This document shows, in pieces, positions 57,095 through 64,000 of a stretch of DNA of 64,000 nt. Position 1 is the stretch's first letter. Each line of letters starts with the position of its first letter. The stretch is from Terriglobia bacterium (GTDB taxonomy: Bacteria; Acidobacteriota; Terriglobia; Terriglobales; Acidobacteriaceae), in contig JAIQEY010000002.1 of NCBI GenBank assembly GCA_020073565.1, forward strand, positions 151,468-215,467, in the 5' to 3' direction. A program made the translations under genes and the position numbers. The notes under the pieces were generated by a model that was not told the origin of the DNA, searched no databases, and saw only the letters and a list, made by a program, of their open reading frames with translations.

Positions 57095-58726
57095 TTGGCC
57101 TACGACGATCTGCGGGACTGGATCCAGGCGCTCGAACGCGCTGGAGAACTCAAGCGCATCCGCACCGAAGCGGACCCGATTCTGGAAATTGCGGAGATCA
57201 CCGACCGCGTCAGCAAGAGCGCGACGGACGCGGGCAGGAATGCCCGCGCCACACAGGCTGGCGGCGCGGCGCTCTTATTCGAGAACCTCAAGGGCTATCC
57301 GGGACAGAAACTGCTGATCAACCAGTTCGGATCTGCGCGCCGCATGAACCTTGCGCTCGAAGTCGACTCGCTCAATGAAGTTGCCGAACGCATTCGCGGC
57401 TTCCTCGACGTCAAATCTCCGCAGGGCTTTCTTGACAAAGTGAAGATGCTCCCCATGCTGGCGGAAATGGGGAAGTTCTTCCCGAAGACCGTTCCCACCG
57501 GTCCCTGCAAAGAAGTTATCAAACGCGACAACTTCTCGCTGCTCGATTTTCCAATCCTCCAATGTTGGCCCAAGGACGCCGGACGCTTCATCACGCTGCC
57601 CTGCGTAATTACCTGCGACCCGAAAACCGGCAAGCGCAATGTGGGCATGTACCGAATGCAGGTCTATGACGAGCGCACGACAGGGATGCACTGGCAGCGG
57701 CAGAAAGTGGCCGCCGAGCACTACCGCGACCGCCTGCGTCAAGCCGCCGTAACTGACAAAAATGTGGGGACGGGCGACCTCGCCCGTCCAGTCGGACGAA
57801 GCACGGCAGCAGCAGCGGTAGACATCATGGCCCGATCATCAGGAGGCGCAATCCTGGCCCCCGGCGACCGCCCCTCCGGCCGCATGGACGTCGCCGTAGC
57901 CATCGGCACCGAGCCCGCACTCACCTTCTCCGCCATCGTTCCTGCACCGCCCGACGTAGAGGAGTACATCATCGCCGGATTCCTCCGCCAAAAGGCGGTC
58001 GAGTTGGTGAAGTGCGAGACAGTCGACCTCGAAGTGCCCGCCGATGCCGAAATTATTCTTGAAGGCTACGTCAACCTCGACGAACTCCGCACTGAAGGCC
58101 CCTTCGGCGATCACACCGGCTTCTACTCGCTCGAAGACGAGTACCCGGTCTTCCACGTCACCTGCATCACCCACCGCAAAGACCCGATCTACGCCACAAC
58201 CATCGTCGGCAAGCCGCCGCAAGAAGATGCCTGGATGGGCAAGGCGGTCGAGCGCATTTTTCTGCCACTCATGAAGCTGACCATTCCCGAGTTGGTCGAC
58301 ATCAACCTGCCCATCGAGGGCATCTTCCACAACCTGATGATCGTCTCCATCCGCAAGTCCTATCCCGGACAGGCGCGCAAAGTAATGAGCGCCATCTGGT
58401 CGCTGGGCCAGGCCATGTTCACCAAGTGCGTCGTCGTGGTCGATGAAGATGTAGACGTGCAAGACCTCGCCGACGTCACGCTGAAAGCCCTGAACAATAT
58501 CGATCCCGAACGCGACATCCAGTTCACGCTCGGCCCCGTCGATTCGCTCGACCACGCCGCGCGCCTCGCGAACTACGGCTCGAAGATGGGAATTGACGCC
58601 ACTCGCAAGTGGTCCACTGAAGGCTTCACCCGACCGTGGCCAGATGAAATCGTCATGGACCCGAAGACACGGGCACTGGTGGATGGCAAGTGGAAGACGC
58701 TGGCGAAAGAGTTAGGAATCGAATGA
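57095..58726 (+). CDS. ubiD: UbiD-family decarboxylase with two repeat-encoded insertions
   Basis: A 543-residue UbiD-type enzyme that uses prenylated FMN to decarboxylate aromatic or unsaturated acids, as in ubiquinone/menaquinone paths. Family blocks: AYDDLRDWIQALERAGELKRI, CWPKDAGRFITLPCVITCDP, NLDELRTEGPFGDHTGFYSLEDEYPVFHVT (with Glu residues near the cofactor) and GSKMGIDATRKW. The usual length is about 495. The excess comes from a segment near residues 47-59 encoded around the palindrome at 57230-57247 and a larger one near 222-256 encoded around 57768-57789. The TTG start at 57095 follows GGGAGG. No ubiX is adjacent. Confidence 0.9.
   Translation: MAYDDLRDWIQALERAGELKRIRTEADPILEIAEITDRVSKSATDAGRNARATQAGGAALLFENLKGYPGQKLLINQFGSARRMNLALEVDSLNEVAERIRGFLDVKSPQGFLDKVKMLPMLAEMGKFFPKTVPTGPCKEVIKRDNFSLLDFPILQCWPKDAGRFITLPCVITCDPKTGKRNVGMYRMQVYDERTTGMHWQRQKVAAEHYRDRLRQAAVTDKNVGTGDLARPVGRSTAAAAVDIMARSSGGAILAPGDRPSGRMDVAVAIGTEPALTFSAIVPAPPDVEEYIIAGFLRQKAVELVKCETVDLEVPADAEIILEGYVNLDELRTEGPFGDHTGFYSLEDEYPVFHVTCITHRKDPIYATTIVGKPPQEDAWMGKAVERIFLPLMKLTIPELVDINLPIEGIFHNLMIVSIRKSYPGQARKVMSAIWSLGQAMFTKCVVVVDEDVDVQDLADVTLKALNNIDPERDIQFTLGPVDSLDHAARLANYGSKMGIDATRKWSTEGFTRPWPDEIVMDPKTRALVDGKWKTLAKELGIE
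57230..57247. repeat. GCGGGCAGGAATGCCCGC hairpin inside ubiD
   Basis: GCGGGCA, GGAA, TGCCCGC followed by GCCACAC: the same sequence family lies between genes at about 15340-15362. Confidence 0.85.
57768..57789. repeat. GGACGGGCGA hairpin inside ubiD
   Basis: GGACGGGCGA, CC, TCGCCCGTCC: a perfect 10-bp stem with a 2-base loop, read through in frame. Confidence 0.88.
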
Positions 58727-58742
58727 TTGGAAGGCTTGACTG

Positions 58743-59294
58743 ATGGCGGCCTCCGCCAAACTACCGGAGTTCAAGTACCATCCCAATCCGCTAGGAACGG
58801 GCAGCATAGAGCTGTCGGAGCAGACCTGCGAGGCATGCGGAAGTGCTAGGGGCTATCTCTATACTGGAGCTATCTATGGGAAACACGATTTGGAACGAAT
58901 CTGCCCCTGGTGTATCGCTGATGGTACCGCTCACGAGAAGTTTGGCGCCGAGTTCACGGACGCAGGCGCGATTGGCGACTACGGCGCATGGGAGAGAGTG
59001 CGCGAGGAAATCGTCCAAGAAATAGCGTTCCGCACACCCGGATTCAGTGGCTGGCAGCAAGAGCGGTGGTTTACGCATTGCGCGGACGCTGCGGAATTCC
59101 TGGGTCCGATGGGCCGAAAGGAACTGGAGAACGCAGGGCCCGAGGCCGTCGCTGTCGTCAAGCAAGAATCCGGCATGCAAGACGAAGAATGGGTGCAATA
59201 CTTTCAGGCGCTTGATCGGAACGACGGTCCGACAGCATACCTATTCCGTTGTCGGCATTGTGGTGTTGTTGGCGGATACTCCGACTGCCATTAG
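58743..59294 (+). CDS. CbrC-family (UPF0167) protein
   Basis: A 183-residue protein. FKYHPNPLGTGSIELSEQTCEACG, RICPWCIADGTAHEKF, FSGWQQERWFTHCADAAEFLG and LFRCRHCGVVGGYSDCH are the family signatures. Eight or nine cysteines in CxxC pairs suggest zinc binding. CbrC is tied to colicin E2 tolerance in E. coli, but its action is not known. It begins 16 bases after ubiD, though the two functions are not linked. Confidence 0.88.
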   Translation: MAASAKLPEFKYHPNPLGTGSIELSEQTCEACGSARGYLYTGAIYGKHDLERICPWCIADGTAHEKFGAEFTDAGAIGDYGAWERVREEIVQEIAFRTPGFSGWQQERWFTHCADAAEFLGPMGRKELENAGPEAVAVVKQESGMQDEEWVQYFQALDRNDGPTAYLFRCRHCGVVGGYSDCH

Positions 59295-59299
59295 GTTGC

Positions 59300-59328
59300 T
59301 TGTCGAAGGGCAGGGCATTCGATAGCAT
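59300..59328 (+). promoter_or_regulatory. Promoter of the DUF433/PIN-like pair
   Basis: TTGTCG (59300-59305), 17-base spacer, TAGCAT (59323-59328); AGAAGG then precedes the ATG at 59347. Confidence 0.55.
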
Positions 59329-59346
59329 AGGCGAAGAAGGTTAGCT

Positions 59347-59580
59347 ATGGCACTAGATTGGTCACGATGCTCGGCGGTGGAAAGCGTACCCGGAAAAGTC
59401 AGTGGGGCATGGGTCTTCCGCGGTACACGTATACCGGCGTCCGCCGTCTTCGAAAACCTTGAGGACGGTCACACGATTGACGAAATCGTGCAGATGTTTG
59501 ATGGACTCACCCGCGAACAGGTAAAAGCGGTTCTAGACTTTGCCGCTCACAGCCTCGAAGCCTCCGCGCCTGCCCGCTGA
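59347..59580 (+). CDS. DUF433 antitoxin-like protein
   Basis: A 77-residue DUF433 protein: VSGAWVFRGTRIPASAVFENLEDGHTIDEIVQMF then LTREQVKAVLDFAA, a helix-turn-helix-like fold. It is paired with a PIN-like protein, sharing the A of TGATG, and would act as the antitoxin and probably repress its own promoter. Confidence 0.85.
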   Translation: MALDWSRCSAVESVPGKVSGAWVFRGTRIPASAVFENLEDGHTIDEIVQMFDGLTREQVKAVLDFAAHSLEASAPAR

Positions 59581-59906
59581 TGCTCATCTTATTTGACCAG
59601 GGAACGCCAATCGGCATTCGGAATTCTCTCCAGGGACATTTCGTCAAAACCGCGCGTGAACAAGGGTGGAGCACGCTCTTGAATGGCGAACTGCTCCGCG
59701 AGGCTGAGGACGACGGGTTTGAGGTTCTCCTCACGACCGATAAGAACCTTATCCATCAGCAGAACCTAAGCAACCGAAAGATCGCAATTGTTGCTCTTGG
59801 CAATAGCAGATGGAGTCTCATCAAGCCCGCGCTGCAGAGCATTTGTGACGCGGTTAACACCTCGAAACCAGCCAGCTACACGCTGGTCGAAATACCCGGC
59901 GATTAG
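59580..59906 (+). CDS. DUF5615 PIN-like toxin-type protein
   Basis: A 108-residue PIN-like protein. LILFDQGTPIGIRNSL, GWSTLLNGELLREAEDDGFEVLLTTDKNL and IAIVALGNSRW are the core strands. The acidic residues Asp7, the EAEDDGF group and TTDKN resemble the metal-binding set of PIN nucleases. It probably cleaves RNA when free of its DUF433 partner. Such pairs (DUF433/DUF5615) are a known type of candidate toxin-antitoxin system. Confidence 0.82.
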   Translation: MLILFDQGTPIGIRNSLQGHFVKTAREQGWSTLLNGELLREAEDDGFEVLLTTDKNLIHQQNLSNRKIAIVALGNSRWSLIKPALQSICDAVNTSKPASYTLVEIPGD

Positions 59907-60034
59907 TATCCTCCCCCCTTGAGCCTCGCCCCAACTTGTGTTCTCATTAACCAATGACGCGGACCGTGGGGGTCTGCATCTGCGCCGAAACCTCCAACCT
60001 TCCAACACCAACCTTTCCCGAAGGAGGAAGAATC

Positions 60035-60508
60035 ATGAGCAAAGTCCCGCACATTCCCGAAGGCTACAACTCCATCACTCCTTATCTCATCATCAAGGGT
60101 GCCGCCCAGGCCATCGACTACTACAAGAAGGTTTTCGGTGCGACCGAAATCATGCGCATGAACGGTCCGGATGGCCGAGTCGGGCATGCCGAGTTGAAGA
60201 TCGGCGACTCGCACATCATGCTGGCCGACGAGAACCCCGCCATGGGCCAGGGCCACACCAGCGCTGCCACGATTGGTGGCAGCCCGGTCAGCCTGTATCT
60301 GTACCTTCCGGATGTCGACAAGGTGGTCGAACGCGCTGCCGCGGAGGGAGCCAAAATCCTCAAGCCGGTTCAGGACCAGTTTTACGGAGATCGCTCGGGA
60401 TTCATTCAGGATCCGTTCGGCCATCTCTGGGGAGTCGCCACGCACGTGGAGGATGTGTCTCCGCAGGAAATGGAACAACGCATGAAGAAAGTGATGCAAG
60501 CCGCCTAA
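60035..60508 (+). CDS. VOC-family (glyoxalase-fold) protein, PhnB-like
   Basis: A 157-residue protein: SITPYLIIKGAAQAIDYYKKVFGATEIMRM, HAELKIGDSHIMLADENP and DRSGFIQDPFGHLWGVATH are the PhnB/DUF1428-like VOC pattern. The His and Glu residues at the strand ends are possible metal ligands. Such proteins include enzymes and resistance proteins; no substrate can be given. Start ATG 60035 follows AAGGAGGAAG. Confidence 0.87.
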   Translation: MSKVPHIPEGYNSITPYLIIKGAAQAIDYYKKVFGATEIMRMNGPDGRVGHAELKIGDSHIMLADENPAMGQGHTSAATIGGSPVSLYLYLPDVDKVVERAAAEGAKILKPVQDQFYGDRSGFIQDPFGHLWGVATHVEDVSPQEMEQRMKKVMQAA

Positions 60509-60662
60509 GGCAAGCCACGAGCCGCGAGCTCCGAGCAACCGAATCCTCATGCGCATGTTCGCTCGAAGCTCGCGGCTCGTAGCCTGATGAGGCAAGCAAA
60601 GCCTCAGCCGACGCCGCTTAATTACAATTGCACCGTCAACAGATTCATCCGAAAGGACCACC

Positions 60663-61130
60663 ATGCTTTCTGCCGGCAACCCCTTCCCGAATTTCGCGCT
60701 GCCCAACCAGGACGGCAAGACCACCAAACTCAGCGATTTCACCGGGCAATGGCTGGTCGTGTACTTCTATCCAAAAGACGACACACCCGGCTGCACCATC
60801 CAGGGCAAATCGTTTACCGCCACCAAGGCCGACTTTGACGCCGCTGGAATCAAAGTCCTCGGCGTCAGCGCTGATGACGTCGCGTCGCACAAGAACTTCT
60901 GCAACAAGTTCGCTTTCACCATCGACTTGCTCGCCGATCCCGACGCCAGCTTGATGAAGGGTCTCGGCATCGGCCAGTCCGAATGGAAGGGAATGAAGTT
61001 CTGGGAGCGCACCAGTTTCGTGGTCGATCCCAAGGGCACAATCCGCAGGGTATACGAGAAGGTGAGTCCCGAGGGACACGAAAGGGTCCTGCTCGACGAC
61101 ATCAAGATTCTGCAGGAAAAGGCAGCCTGA
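60663..61130 (+). CDS. bcp: Thioredoxin-dependent peroxiredoxin (Bcp/PrxQ)
   Basis: A 155-residue PrxQ enzyme. The peroxidatic Cys is in YPKDDTPGCTIQGKSF. The second Cys, five residues later in E. coli Bcp, is absent; instead a Cys lies in SHKNFCNKF, about 36 residues on, as in PrxQ proteins that use a resolving Cys in helix 3. It reduces peroxides with thioredoxin in the cytoplasm. TACAAT lies near 60623 and GAAAGGA just before the ATG. Confidence 0.93.
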   Translation: MLSAGNPFPNFALPNQDGKTTKLSDFTGQWLVVYFYPKDDTPGCTIQGKSFTATKADFDAAGIKVLGVSADDVASHKNFCNKFAFTIDLLADPDASLMKGLGIGQSEWKGMKFWERTSFVVDPKGTIRRVYEKVSPEGHERVLLDDIKILQEKAA

Positions 61131-61157
61131 TCATCGCCACACGATGTGGTGGCGGGT

Positions 61158-61231
61158 CCTTTGTGTACCTTCGTGTCCTTGGTGGTTCAAGCTTTTCTGT
61201 GTACCACCAAGGACACGAAGGTACACAAAGG
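61158..61231. repeat. Perfect 29-bp inverted repeat
   Basis: Arms at 61158-61186 and 61203-61231 are exact reverse complements (CCTTTGTGTACCTTCGTGTC and 9 more bases in the left arm) around a 16-base loop. It lies between two converging genes and may stop transcription from both. Confidence 0.97.
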
Positions 61232-61268
61232 AAATCCGCACATTCCACAAGATCTGTCCGGCACCCGC

Positions 61269-62465
61269 TTATTCCGCAAACGGGTCGGTGGCTAACCCCG
61301 ATCCGCTCCATGGCAGCCGCAGCGTTGCCGCTAATCCTTCCGCCATCAGAGACGGCAGACTGCGATACAGCCGCGACCGCAAATCGCGATAGCCCTGAAT
61401 GCCGGCGAAGAGATCGCTCATCAGGTGGCGAAAGCTCTCGCTCTGCGAGGTCAGCGACACCATCCGCTCCAGCACGCTCTCCCCAAACACCTGCCCGCTG
61501 TAAAAACGCTGTGAGACGCGCGCCGCTAGCCTCAGCTCGGGAAGAACTTCTCCTTCCAGTTGGGCCTTGTACTCAGCCGGACGCTCCGCCAGCAGCGCTT
61601 GAGCGCATAACTCTGCCGAGCGAAGCGCGTAGTACAGGCCTTCTCCGGTAATCGGATCGACCAGGCCGGCACTGTCACCCACCATCGCCCAGCCGTCGCC
61701 GCACACTTCGAGAACGTCCAGTGTTCGCGCGCGCAGGGCAGGGAGAATATGCGAGTAGAAGCGCGCTCCCGCCAGGGAAAATCCGTTCTCTTCCAGCCAT
61801 CGCTCCAGCGTCCGCCGTAATTCAGCGGTCGAGGTCTCGCCCATCTTGCCTGCGATCCCAGCCGACACGTGATCCGGGCGAGGGAAGACCCAGATATATC
61901 CAGTGATCCCCTTCAGAAACTGAATCTGCATCAAAGAACTGCGGCCGGGAATGAAGTATCCCGCCGTGGCCAGCAGATCGTCCGGCGAAATCGGAGAGAG
62001 GAACTGTGCTCGGAAGGGATTGCGCGCCCCCGCCGCCAGAATCAGGTAGGCGGCGCGATATTCTCCCGTGGGCGTGGTCAGCCGCCAGTCTCCATCGGTG
62101 CCCGAGATCCGGGTGACGCGCTCTTGGCGCAGTTCGACACCAGCGGCCCGTGCGCGCTCGAGCAGCAATTCATTCAGCGCAAAGCGCGAGAAGATTGCCA
62201 CCGGATACTGCATGTGAAGCCGTACCCGCAGTCCCGATGGACTGATCAGTTCGCAATGTGCGACCGGATTATGCCGGGATTCGGCTTCCGCGAGGAATGG
62301 ATATTGGGTCAGCGCCTTGTGCGTGATTCCGCCGCCGCATGGTTTCTCCCATGCCAGCTTCTCGTCAAAGAGGAGGACGTTCCGCTTTCCGCGTGCCAGC
62401 CGTTCGCCCGCGAGAGCGCCCGCAGGACCTCCTCCGACAATTGCAATGGGAAGTTGCGTATCCAT
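61269..62465 (-). CDS. Geranylgeranyl-reductase-family flavoprotein
   Basis: A 398-residue FAD enzyme. The dinucleotide motif IAIVGGGPAGALAGERLA starts the protein, KPCGGGITHKAL is the family's second signature, and DGWAMVGDSAGLVDPITGEGLYYAL holds the FAD-binding GD motif. The family saturates isoprenoid chains, for example of menaquinone or lipids, and includes related oxidoreductases. Substrate unknown. It may carry on into 61269 with LATDPFAE. Start ATG 62465. Confidence 0.88.
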   Translation of the reverse strand: MDTQLPIAIVGGGPAGALAGERLARGKRNVLLFDEKLAWEKPCGGGITHKALTQYPFLAEAESRHNPVAHCELISPSGLRVRLHMQYPVAIFSRFALNELLLERARAAGVELRQERVTRISGTDGDWRLTTPTGEYRAAYLILAAGARNPFRAQFLSPISPDDLLATAGYFIPGRSSLMQIQFLKGITGYIWVFPRPDHVSAGIAGKMGETSTAELRRTLERWLEENGFSLAGARFYSHILPALRARTLDVLEVCGDGWAMVGDSAGLVDPITGEGLYYALRSAELCAQALLAERPAEYKAQLEGEVLPELRLAARVSQRFYSGQVFGESVLERMVSLTSQSESFRHLMSDLFAGIQGYRDLRSRLYRSLPSLMAEGLAATLRLPWSGSGLATDPFAE

Positions 62466-62596
62466 TCTGGAGCACAGATTTTGGCGCGAGCAAAAACCGG
62501 CAGTTTGCCAAGTCGCAACCCTGCACCACTTCTCCTGGGAGGCTATCCCACAGCGAAGTTTACGGAAGATTTCCCGTGTAACCGCGAACTGCCCGG

Positions 62597-62881
62597 CTAT
62601 TGCGGCGTGGTGGCGATATTGAGTCCCTGATAGAGGACCAATCCGATAATGACTAGGAACATGGCCCCCGACACCGCCCCCAGCACCTTAACGATCGGTG
62701 CGATCTTCCTCATCTTGGCTAGAACTTCGGTTTGATCTTTCTGCATCTGGGATTCGGTTTCGTTGAGGAAGATGGAATCGTCCTCGTGCATGGTGAGAGT
62801 GCTTTTGTAGATCAGCAGGACGATGAGGATCGTGGTCAGAATACCCCACACGACCAGCAGCCCGACCATCATAGGAGACAT
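62597..62881 (-). CDS. Small two-helix membrane protein
   Basis: A 94-residue protein with helices MMVGLLVVWGILTTILIVLLIY and VLGAVSGAMFLVIIGLVLY, and a charged middle (SIFLNETESQMQKDQTEVLAKM) that probably forms a short coiled coil. I took ATG 62881 over the GTG/ATG 24 bases upstream because the added residues are basic and the TM would begin sooner. No family name. Confidence 0.6.
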   Translation of the reverse strand: MSPMMVGLLVVWGILTTILIVLLIYKSTLTMHEDDSIFLNETESQMQKDQTEVLAKMRKIAPIVKVLGAVSGAMFLVIIGLVLYQGLNIATTPQ

Positions 62882-63137
62882 ACGCCACCTCGGAGCTGAG
62901 ATCAAGCCAATTCCCGAAGGTACTCCAACCGTCCAGCGCAGACTTCCCCGCCGACGACTCCGGGTAAGGGCCCTTGCTAGCCTCGATTATAGACCCATTG
63001 GCAAGAGGCTTGCGACGTTCCCTGGTGGGTCCGCATCAAAACACAGTAGCCACCTGGTCTTGAAACGGGTGGCTGAAAGTCTCTGGGGCACAGCCCAAAC
63101 CGTTTGCTATAATCACGTTCTAGAGGAGAATATCCAG

Positions 63138-63503
63138 ATGGCGACTACCACCACCCCTGAAGTTCAACCCAAAACCGCGCCCGTAATCCTGACCTCGAGC
63201 GCCATATCCAAGGTCAAGGAAATCATGGCTTCGCAGAATCCGGTTCCAGCGGGATTGCGGCTCTCAGTGGTCGGCGGCGGTTGCTCGGGCTTTCAGTACT
63301 CCATGGCGTTCGAGAACGGCGCCGGCATGATGGACAAGGTGTTCGATTTTGACGGTTTGAAGGTGTACGTCGATGCGACGTCCCTGATGTATCTCACCGG
63401 CGCGCACGTGGACTACGTCGAAACTCTGGAGGGTGCGGGTTTCAAGTTTGAGAACCCCAACGTGAAAAGCACTTGCGGTTGCGGCTCTTCCTTCAACGTA
63501 TAA
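63138..63503 (+). CDS. erpA: HesB/IscA-type iron-sulfur carrier (ErpA-like)
   Basis: A 121-residue A-type carrier: LTSSAISKVKEIMASQ, GLRLSVVGGGCSGFQYSM with the first Cys, and STCGCGSSF with the other two Cys near the C-terminus. It hands Fe-S clusters to targets, which may include the several Fe-S proteins in this window. AGAGGAG precedes ATG 63138 and a TATAAT box with TGC before it (extended -10) lies at 63106-63111. A strong terminator follows. ErpA versus IscA is not certain from sequence alone. Confidence 0.9.
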   Translation: MATTTTPEVQPKTAPVILTSSAISKVKEIMASQNPVPAGLRLSVVGGGCSGFQYSMAFENGAGMMDKVFDFDGLKVYVDATSLMYLTGAHVDYVETLEGAGFKFENPNVKSTCGCGSSFNV

Positions 63504-63524
63504 AGTTTGGAGATTTCTGATAGA

Positions 63525-63555
63525 AAGCCCCGCTCGTGAGCGGGGCTTTTCTTTT
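63525..63555 (+). terminator. Rho-independent terminator of the Fe-S carrier gene
   Basis: GCCCCGCTC, GT, GAGCGGGGC then TTTTCTTTT: a perfect 9-bp stem and T-run 23 bases past the stop. Confidence 0.93.
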
Positions 63556-63635
63556 GCGTTGTGTGTGGTGCGGACACTCTTGTCCTCGCAGGCAGTACGA
63601 AAGCTGTATGCACGCGGAAGAATGTCCGCGCCACA

Positions 63636-63851
63636 CTACTGCTGGACTGGCAGATCGCCCTCAGGATTGGGCTGGTTCGGCGTCGGAGATACTGTGCCTG
63701 GCGCTCCGGTGTTGGGCGGTGACGGTGCGCCTGCAGGCGACGGCATGGGATTGGTGCCGAATCCTTGGTTGATCTGACCCGGGCACCACGGTGAATTGAT
63801 CGTTCCTCCGCGGTCGCTGGTAGGGTCGTAGATGAAATACCAGTCCTTATA
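63636..63851 (-). pseudogene. Detached 3' end of a pseudopilin-like gene
   Basis: Seventy-odd codons read YKDWYFIYDPTSDRGGT, PWCPGQINQGFGTN, then a Pro/Gly/Asn-rich end to GDLPVQQ and stop. The same ending is found in the gene at the right edge, so this is a duplicated tail without its own N-terminus. Any start codon would come from the repeat at the junction. Confidence 0.7.
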
Positions 63852-63873
63852 GCGGAAGAATGTCCGCGCCACA

Positions 63874-64000
63874 CTACTGCTGGACTGGCAGATCGCCCTC
63901 AGGATTGGGCTGGTTCGGCGTCGGAGATACTGTGCCTGGCGCTCCGGTGTTGGGCGGTGACGGTGCGCCTGCAGGCGACGGCATGGGATTGGTGCCGAAT
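63874..64000 (-). CDS. Pseudopilin-like protein, only the C-terminal 42 codons in the window
   Basis: The frame enters from the right edge and ends at TAG (63874-63876) with the same FGTNPMPSPAG...GDLPVQQ ending as the fragment next to it. The fuller fragment's YKDWYFIYDP and PWCPGQINQG recall the C-termini of type II secretion pseudopilins (GspG-like) of Acidobacteriota, which is an inference. The N-terminal part is outside the window. Confidence 0.55.
   Translation of the reverse strand, partial: FGTNPMPSPAGAPSPPNTGAPGTVSPTPNQPNPEGDLPVQQ

Larger units (their letters stand above)
63614..64000. repeat. 238-bp tandem direct repeat reaching the window edge
   Basis: 63852-64000 repeats 63614-63762 exactly where I compared them; the period is 238 bases. 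Each unit begins with GCGGAAGAATGTCCGCGCCA and includes the end of a pseudopilin-like gene. Confidence 0.92.

Overview
The window is a 64 kb piece of a GC-rich bacterial chromosome (about 58-60% GC by eye). It most probably comes from an Acidobacteriota member near the Koribacter/Sulfotelmatobacter soil lineages. This is an inference from the mix of gene families (DUF3467 protein, PagL-type deacylase, PilA-type pilin, SIMPL protein, many secreted proteins of unknown role), from the crowd of short palindromic repeats between genes, and from promoters placed so close to start codons that many messages look leaderless. There is no phage, plasmid, IS transposase, CRISPR array or rRNA operon. One tRNA (Leu, UAG anticodon) is present.

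Layout. 1-8.4 kb: a GAF protein cut by the left edge, a sugar-nucleotide epimerase, a PilZ protein, the GTPase EngB, a SIMPL-domain protein, small membrane proteins, and a two-part gene with a likely nuclease-fold C-terminus split by a -1 frameshift. 8.4-20 kb: groES-groEL with a CIRCE operator and a sigma70-like promoter; a secreted carboxypeptidase-regulatory-like protein and a STAS protein that share an almost identical promoter; then EVE, CreD-like, RDD, FtsX-permease, acyl-CoA-ligase, glutaredoxin-like, SDR and PagL-type genes. 20-25 kb: an iron-uptake operon with an FTR1/DUF2318 permease, two FtsX-type permeases and an ABC ATPase fused to a complete DtxR-type metal sensor. Its promoter carries a 23-bp palindrome at the predicted transcription start. 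25-34 kb: SprT-like protease, secreted proteins, a GntR regulator with paired palindromes, and uvrA followed by a TPR protein and two secreted proteins.

34-47 kb: cytochrome oxidase subunit III-like protein, methyltransferase, tRNA-Leu, type IV pilin, and a nine-gene operon read leftwards from 46.9 to 36.6 kb. That operon encodes a molybdopterin formate-dehydrogenase-like protein, an Fe-S protein and a flavin reductase of the sulfhydrogenase type, a hydrogenase maturation protease, and five subunits of a membrane-bound group 4 [NiFe] hydrogenase. The hydrogenase large subunit keeps all four nickel-binding cysteines. The formate-dehydrogenase-like protein has Tyr where the Mo-binding Cys or selenocysteine is expected. 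Together these suggest a membrane complex that trades electrons among NAD(P)H or ferredoxin, protons/H2 and an unknown substrate.

47-64 kb: a secreted M28 peptidase with a PDZ domain, a DUF3467 protein and a GT-C glycosyltransferase, molybdate transporter modABC next to an isoquinoline-oxidoreductase-type Mo enzyme, a UbiD decarboxylase with two palindromic repeats inserted in frame, a CbrC protein, a DUF433/PIN-like toxin-antitoxin pair, a glyoxalase-fold protein, a Bcp peroxiredoxin, a geranylgeranyl-reductase-like flavoprotein and an ErpA/HesB Fe-S carrier. At the right edge the tail of a pseudopilin-like gene is duplicated in tandem. The most notable points are the unusual hydrogenase operon, the ATPase-DtxR fusion with its probable operator, the repeats inside coding genes, and the widespread leaderless promoter layout.
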